A stretch of 9,044 nucleotides of DNA. Source: JBOGWA01 sp050693155. Lineage in GTDB: Bacteria; Actinomycetota; UBA4738; CALAEC01. Below are positions 7,301 to 9,044 of the stretch, piece after piece. Both the position numbers and the translations under genes were made by a program. The notes under the pieces are model-generated. The model was not told the origin of the DNA. It did not search any database and was given only the letters and a program-made list of their open reading frames with translations. The stretch is from NCBI GenBank assembly GCA_050693155.1, contig JBOGWA010000093.1, forward strand, positions 1 through 9,044, given 5' to 3'. Position 1 is the stretch's first letter, and each line of letters opens with the position of its first letter.

Positions 7301-7465
7301 GGCGTCGTCGACGGCAATGACGGCGAGTCGACGATGTGTTTGCCGCGCGAGGCCGCCAAGTGCGTCTCGGAGCCACACCTCCCCGTTCCTCGTCACGAGG
7401 ACGACGAGGACGCTCGCCGAGGGCCCCTTGCTCCTGGTGGGAGCGGGATCTCGCTCCGGTGTCAT
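4301..7465 (-). CDS. GT2 glycosyltransferase fused to a large polytopic membrane region (1054 aa)
   Basis: The N-terminal third is a family 2 glycosyltransferase: an SVLVVLVTRNGEVWL opening strand, the nucleotide-binding DDASSDD (about residues 53-59), the metal-binding VHDDT (about 104-108) and the acceptor-side motif LDYCWRARLAGY (about 209-220). A hydrophobic segment follows at about 268-288. From about 380 to 755 there are many membrane helices separated by short loops. A soluble, probably extracytoplasmic domain of about 250 residues comes next, then a last helix at about 1005-1022 and a basic tail. The layout suggests a cytoplasmic sugar transferase tethered to a GT-C-like or carrier-type membrane domain in cell-envelope glycan assembly. 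Donor, acceptor and product cannot be read from the sequence. The ATG at 7465 is preferred, because the frame continues upstream to 7549 only by crossing the preceding terminator. The stop overlaps the start of the next gene, so the two are translationally coupled. Confidence 0.92.
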   Translation of the reverse strand: MTPERDPAPTRSKGPSASVLVVLVTRNGEVWLRDALGGLARQTHRRLAVIAVDDASSDDSPKILTRVLGKDAVIRMPQPVGFPAAVAKALETSAGRSADYVLVVHDDTVLERNTIAQLVSSARGVEGVGIVGPKVRSWEAPDVLRELGGSADRFGYPYSPIEKGEIDHGQYDSPREVLFVSFTAMLISREVLDRIGAPDERFRSAHGFLDYCWRARLAGYRVLVEPRAAVRHREAGDRGERPDSDLGEDRYLSERAALASLLKNYGFVSLAWVLPLFLFQGLARVVLFAASRRARVADVLAAWWWNLIHLPGTLSRRVRAQAVRRVPDRQIVQHMTSAGARLKRWALQASSIIVGDRAGPLEPGEEVDIPPLRRRVAGVFAQHPIGVGLLLGVALTLISFRGVLGASGLEGGALPTFPAEPSGFFREFASGWSSHGLGGPGSASPAAAILGLGSVLALGSPALLAKLIVAVAPLVAAVLCYRAILRRIQEPRAAIIGAGCYVLSALAMWAISEGRVAVLVLLAGLPWLVIRVWEAFGPRTSEPTLSWVASTGLGLGFVGAFFPSVWIPLGLVAAVALLIPERGGSPVRGIGRLGGAMTVGAALVFPTAAGLIRTGGLAPEAAGFVSFGQLLRLSPGSAPGAWVIGFFLPIAGVIALVLTGDEHRRWAWRAALVAAAAPFLAWAAGAGYLPRWASDLTAPLAAAAFGLSLLVGLAMQVVAEGVGRHAFGYRQLSTAALALVLALGLGLQAVQAARGAWAVGENAVPPAWPVVATADPATPFRVLWIGAPFGGRFPAPGGSPEGVLSAGPASIRYGVTGKQGRSAVEIGAPAGGTAFAQLDRALRAILAGDVRHGGSLLAPFGVRFVVAGSGDLPIAVRERLALQVDLDLIQQAGGLRIYENPRVFPLGGAFGGKGPVGRATGDDLLAPAKLVTRPTALPRVAAGRFEGSVNLPAGGLVFLSTPFEDGWRLEGHAAPFLAFGWGVGFEAHRGTEALVAEFGGQFARTVALVVLAILWLGTLVVARPRRRRWSRAPGRASVRIAELLGRRDKEVAVS
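4315..4320 (-). promoter_or_regulatory. Shine-Dalgarno AGGAGG for the DUF5719-like gene, inside the GT2 end
   Basis: AGGAGG (4320-4315, minus strand) lies in the last GT2 codons (AAG GAG GTT), ten bases before the GTG at 4304. It decides the start of the next gene, since the frame itself stays open for several hundred bases upstream within GT2. Confidence 0.8.
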
Positions 7466-7472
7466 GGCGCCG

Positions 7473-7478
7473 ACAATA
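7473..7478 (-). promoter_or_regulatory. Possible -10 box for a leaderless GT2 transcript
   Basis: TATTGT (7478-7473, minus strand) is separated by 7 bases from the ATG at 7465, so transcription would begin at or next to the start codon. No Shine-Dalgarno sequence precedes this ATG, which fits leaderless initiation. No clear -35 element is visible, and the region lies just after a terminator, where a new promoter is needed. Confidence 0.4.
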
Positions 7479-7510
7479 GGGCGTTTCTGACTGGTGGGCT
7501 TGCTCGCCTC

Positions 7511-7544
7511 AAAAAGGAGGAGGGGGGGTCGCAACCCCCCCTCC
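7511..7544 (-). terminator. Intrinsic terminator after the H1-like gene
   Basis: On the minus strand an 11-bp perfect stem, GGAGGGGGGGT (7544-7534) pairing with ACCCCCCCTCC (7529-7519), encloses the four-base loop TGCG. It is followed by TCC and T5 (7515-7511). It starts 17 bases after the H1-like stop codon. The stem is almost pure G:C and very stable. It closes the whiB unit and separates it from the glycosyltransferase operon. Confidence 0.92.
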
Positions 7545-7561
7545 CTCATTCGCGCTCTATC

Positions 7562-7777
7562 TCAGCGCTTGCGGCGCGCGGTCTTTCTCCGCGCCGTCTT
7601 CTTCCGGGCCGGCTTCCGAGCGGTGGTCTTTCGGCGCGCGGTCTTTCTCCGCGCCGTCTTCTTGCGGGCCGGCTTCCTGGCAGTGGTCTTGCGGCGCACG
7701 GTCTTCTTTCGCGCCGGCTTCCTTCGCGTTGCTTTCCTAGCCGACTTCTTCGCGGTTCGCTTCCGGGCGGCTGCCAT
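7562..7777 (-). CDS. Lys/Arg-rich histone-H1-like basic protein (71 aa)
   Basis: About 55% of the residues are Lys or Arg (39 of 71). The rest is almost entirely Ala, Thr and Pro, with no acidic or aromatic residues. This resembles the AKKTA/ARKPARK tails of bacterial histone-H1-like proteins and of the C-terminal half of actinobacterial HU (HupB), but the folded HU domain is absent. The likely role is nucleic-acid binding and compaction by charge, probably without a stable fold. Residues 31-50 (TTARKPARKKTARRKTARRK) repeat exactly as 51-70. The start is well supported: AAAGGGGGTGAG, nearly a full-length anti-16S match, sits just upstream of the ATG. It lies 17 bp after whiB and directly before a strong terminator, so the two genes are probably co-transcribed. 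Simple-sequence proteins evolve quickly, so the name describes composition rather than proven homology. Confidence 0.85.
   Translation of the reverse strand: MAAARKRTAKKSARKATRRKPARKKTVRRKTTARKPARKKTARRKTARRKTTARKPARKKTARRKTARRKR
7568..7687 (-). repeat. 60-bp tandem repeat, two copies, inside the H1-like gene
   Basis: Bases 7687-7628 and 7627-7568 encode the same 20 residues. By eye the DNA copies differ at only about five of sixty positions, so they arose by a fairly recent duplication or are kept alike by recombination. A partial, more diverged unit (KPARKKTVRRK) precedes them. The array can gain or lose units in frame. Confidence 0.85.
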
Positions 7778-7794
7778 GTCTCACCCCCTTTCGA

Positions 7795-8022
7795 CTACGA
7801 CGCCATCCGCTTCAGACGGCGTCGCTCTCGCTCACTCATTCCACCCCACACGCCGTACCGCTCATCACGGCGTAGCGCGTAGTTGAGGCACTCGATTCGA
7901 ACGTCGCACAGCGCGCAGATGCGCTTCGCTTCTCTCGAGGACCCCCCCTTCTCGGGGAAGAAGATCTCCGGGTCGAACTCCCGGCACTTCGCGCGTTCCT
8001 GCCACGGAACGTAGTGGTGCAT
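7795..8022 (-). CDS. whiB: WhiB-family iron-sulfur transcriptional regulator (75 aa)
   Basis: WhiB-like proteins carry a 4Fe-4S cluster, bind the primary sigma factor and act on transcription. Many control cell division, development or redox responses. The four cluster cysteines are present: Cys13 (AKCREFDPEIFF), Cys36 and Cys39 (ICALC), and Cys45 (IEC). The family's turn motif GVWGG is at 57-61, followed by the basic tail ERERRRLKR. I chose the ATG at 8022: it gives the usual short WhiB N-terminus (MHHYVPWQERAKC), is preceded by GGGGGGGAGG, and lies downstream of the predicted transcript start. An in-frame ATG at 8088 would add 22 residues encoded by the palindrome. The Shine-Dalgarno core lies only one base from the ATG, so initiation may use the upstream G-run. 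The context (GT2, DUF5719, DUF3499 nearby) recalls the mycobacterial whiB2/whmD region, but orthology is inferred. The H1-like gene follows 17 bp downstream. Confidence 0.95.
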   Translation of the reverse strand: MHHYVPWQERAKCREFDPEIFFPEKGGSSREAKRICALCDVRIECLNYALRRDERYGVWGGMSERERRRLKRMAS

Positions 8023-8035
8023 GCCTCCCCCCCAT

Positions 8036-8070
8036 GAATCACACGGATGTGACTTACATTCGTGTGATTC
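8036..8070. promoter_or_regulatory. 35-bp near-perfect palindrome, probable operator at the whiB promoter
   Basis: The plus-strand arm GAATCACACGGATGT (8036-8050) and the arm ACATTCGTGTGATTC (8056-8070) are reverse complements at 14 of 15 positions, around a 5-base centre (8051-8055). The palindrome overlaps the end of the predicted -10 element and the expected transcription start, and finishes just before the G-rich ribosome-binding stretch of whiB. That position suits a repressor-type operator. The same bases could also fold as an RNA hairpin in the leader, beside the ribosome-binding site. There is no T-run after it, so a terminator of cofH is less likely. The binding protein is unknown. 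Confidence 0.7.
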
Positions 8071-8095
8071 TGACGGGGCCGATCGCAAATGTCCA
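8067..8095 (-). promoter_or_regulatory. Probable promoter of the whiB unit
   Basis: Reading the minus strand, TGGACA (8095-8090, one change from TTGACA) is followed after exactly 17 bases by CAGAAT (8072-8067, four of six matches to TATAAT). The expected transcript start is near 8060, giving a leader of roughly 38 nt to the WhiB ATG at 8022. The -10 element lies at the edge of the 35-bp palindrome. The spacing is ideal but the -10 is imperfect, so this is a good candidate rather than proof. Confidence 0.55.
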
Positions 8096-8118
8096 GGGCT
8101 ATTTGAGTACTTTTTCCG

Positions 8119-9044
8119 TTATGTGCGGACGGCACGGGTCTCGATCCGTTCATAGGTCGTCGTGCGCTCGACCGGGATTCTCCCAATCGCACGGATGGCG
8201 TCCTGGAACTCATCCGGCTCCATGCGGATGCCCCATTCCGCGCCGGCCATTCGGGAGATCGTTTCTTCCATGAGCGTGCCGCCGAAGTCATTGGCCCCCC
8301 CCTGAAGGATGACCTTGCAGCCCTCGACTCCGAGCTTGACCCACGAAACCTGCACGTTGTCGATCAGCCCGCTCAGCAGGATGCGCGCCACGGCGTGCAT
8401 GCGCCGGTTCTCCTCGAACGTCGGGCCGGGCCGCGCTTTGCCCGCGAGGTAGATCGGCGCGTTCTGGTGGATGAAGGGAAGGGGCACGAACTCCGTGAAC
8501 CCACCCGTTTCCTGTTGGATGCGAGCCAACCGGCGGAGATGCGCGACCCAGTGCGGCGGTGCGTCGACGTGTCCGTACATGATCGTCGACGATGAACGGA
8601 GGCCGACTGCATGCGCGGTCTTCACGATGTCTTCCCACGTGTCTGCTGGAAGTTTTCCCTTCGTGAGCACCCAGCGAACCTCGTCGTCGAGGATCTCCGC
8701 TGCGGTTCCCGGAATCGTCCCCAAGCCGCGTCGCTTGCATTCCTCGAGGAACTCTCGGAAAGCGATGCCGAGTCGAGTGGCGCCGTTCAGGACCTCCATG
8801 GGGCTGAAGGCGTGGATGTGGATCGCCGGCACCCGTGCCTTCACGGCATCGATCAGATCAAAATAGAAGGTCCCCGGAAGATCGGGATGGATGCCTCCCT
8901 GTATGCAGACCTCGGTTGCCCCATACGCCCAGGCTTCCTCCGCCCGGTCCGCGACCTCCGTCAGCGTCAGCGTGTACGACTCGGGATCCACCTCCCGCTG
9001 CGCGAACGCGCAGAAGCGGCATCCCACGTAGCACACGTTCGTGA
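8119..9044 (-). CDS. cofH: FO synthase, CofH subunit or C-terminal half of FbiC (5' end outside window)
   Basis: This radical SAM enzyme of coenzyme F420 biosynthesis helps join a tyrosine-derived radical to the diaminouracil substrate to make the deazaflavin FO, in the cytoplasm. The visible part opens inside the iron-sulfur motif: TNVCYVGCRFC contains the CX3CX2C cluster that binds the 4Fe-4S/SAM centre. Further signatures typical of CofH/FbiC follow in order: EVCIQGGIHPDL, HIHAFSPMEV, GTIPGTAAEILDDEVRW, YGHVDAPPHWVAHL, FTEFVPLPFIHQNAPIYL and QGGANDFGGTLMEETISRM. These match the C-terminal half of mycobacterial FbiC as I remember it and argue against the related menaquinone enzyme MqnC. The frame stays open to the window edge, so the true start is outside. 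Whether a CofG domain precedes it (fused FbiC) cannot be seen. It ends with TAA, 96 bp before the whiB start. A G8 run (minus strand, 8302-8295) lies in the conserved QGGAND codons. Confidence 0.95.
   Translation of the reverse strand, partial: TNVCYVGCRFCAFAQREVDPESYTLTLTEVADRAEEAWAYGATEVCIQGGIHPDLPGTFYFDLIDAVKARVPAIHIHAFSPMEVLNGATRLGIAFREFLEECKRRGLGTIPGTAAEILDDEVRWVLTKGKLPADTWEDIVKTAHAVGLRSSSTIMYGHVDAPPHWVAHLRRLARIQQETGGFTEFVPLPFIHQNAPIYLAGKARPGPTFEENRRMHAVARILLSGLIDNVQVSWVKLGVEGCKVILQGGANDFGGTLMEETISRMAGAEWGIRMEPDEFQDAIRAIGRIPVERTTTYERIETRAVRT

Noticed and set aside
7466..7549. Longer GT2 start at 7549
   Set aside because: The extra codons run through the intrinsic terminator hairpin and T-run of the upstream unit.
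8023..8088. Longer WhiB start at 8088
   Set aside because: The added residues are encoded by the palindrome, are atypical for WhiB, and lie upstream of the predicted transcript start.
1..9044. CRISPR array, insertion sequence or prophage genes
   Set aside because: There are no regularly spaced repeats, transposase, integrase or phage structural motifs. The DUF6788-like gene alone does not prove a mobile element.

Overview
This is a GC-rich window in which every supportable gene lies on the minus strand, so the genes read from right to left. The gene set points to Actinomycetota: a WhiB-type iron-sulfur regulator, a DUF3499 protein, a DUF5719-type secreted protein, a CofH/FbiC-type enzyme for coenzyme F420, and several starts that look leaderless. 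Many long open frames on the plus strand, and in other minus frames, are shadows caused by GC bias. I could not place the organism below phylum.

Layout from right to left. (1) 9044-8119 is the C-terminal part of an FO synthase (CofH, or the C-terminal half of a fused FbiC), cut by the window edge. (2) 8118-7511 is a compact unit: a promoter overlapped by a 35-bp near-perfect palindrome, a 75-residue WhiB-family protein, a 71-residue Lys/Arg-rich histone-H1-like protein with a perfect 20-residue tandem repeat, and a strong intrinsic terminator. (3) 7465-1805 is a cell-envelope operon: a 1054-residue GT2 glycosyltransferase fused to a polytopic membrane region, a DUF5719-like secreted protein whose GTG start overlaps the previous stop, and an L,D-transpeptidase with a membrane anchor and a PG_binding_4-like region. 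(4) 1804-1412 is non-coding and structured: inverted repeats, a plus-oriented terminator with a T8 tail and no plus-strand gene before it, a cluster of TCTTAG half-sites, and a well-formed promoter for DUF3499. (5) 1411-444 carries three small cysteine-rich, probably zinc-binding proteins: DUF3499, a DUF6788-like protein, and a 63-residue zinc ribbon. (6) 443-1 holds no gene I can support, only repeats and a strong 14-bp hairpin.

The middle of the window reads as a cell-wall module. Glycan transfer or export (GT2/membrane protein), a secreted accessory protein (DUF5719) and peptidoglycan cross-linking (L,D-transpeptidase) are probably co-transcribed and sit next to a WhiB regulator. WhiB, GT2, DUF5719 and DUF3499 are, as I recall, commonly syntenic in actinobacteria. 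The less usual parts here are the WhiB/H1-like pair, the L,D-transpeptidase in the operon, the palindrome over the whiB promoter, and the TCTTAG repeats on both sides of DUF3499.
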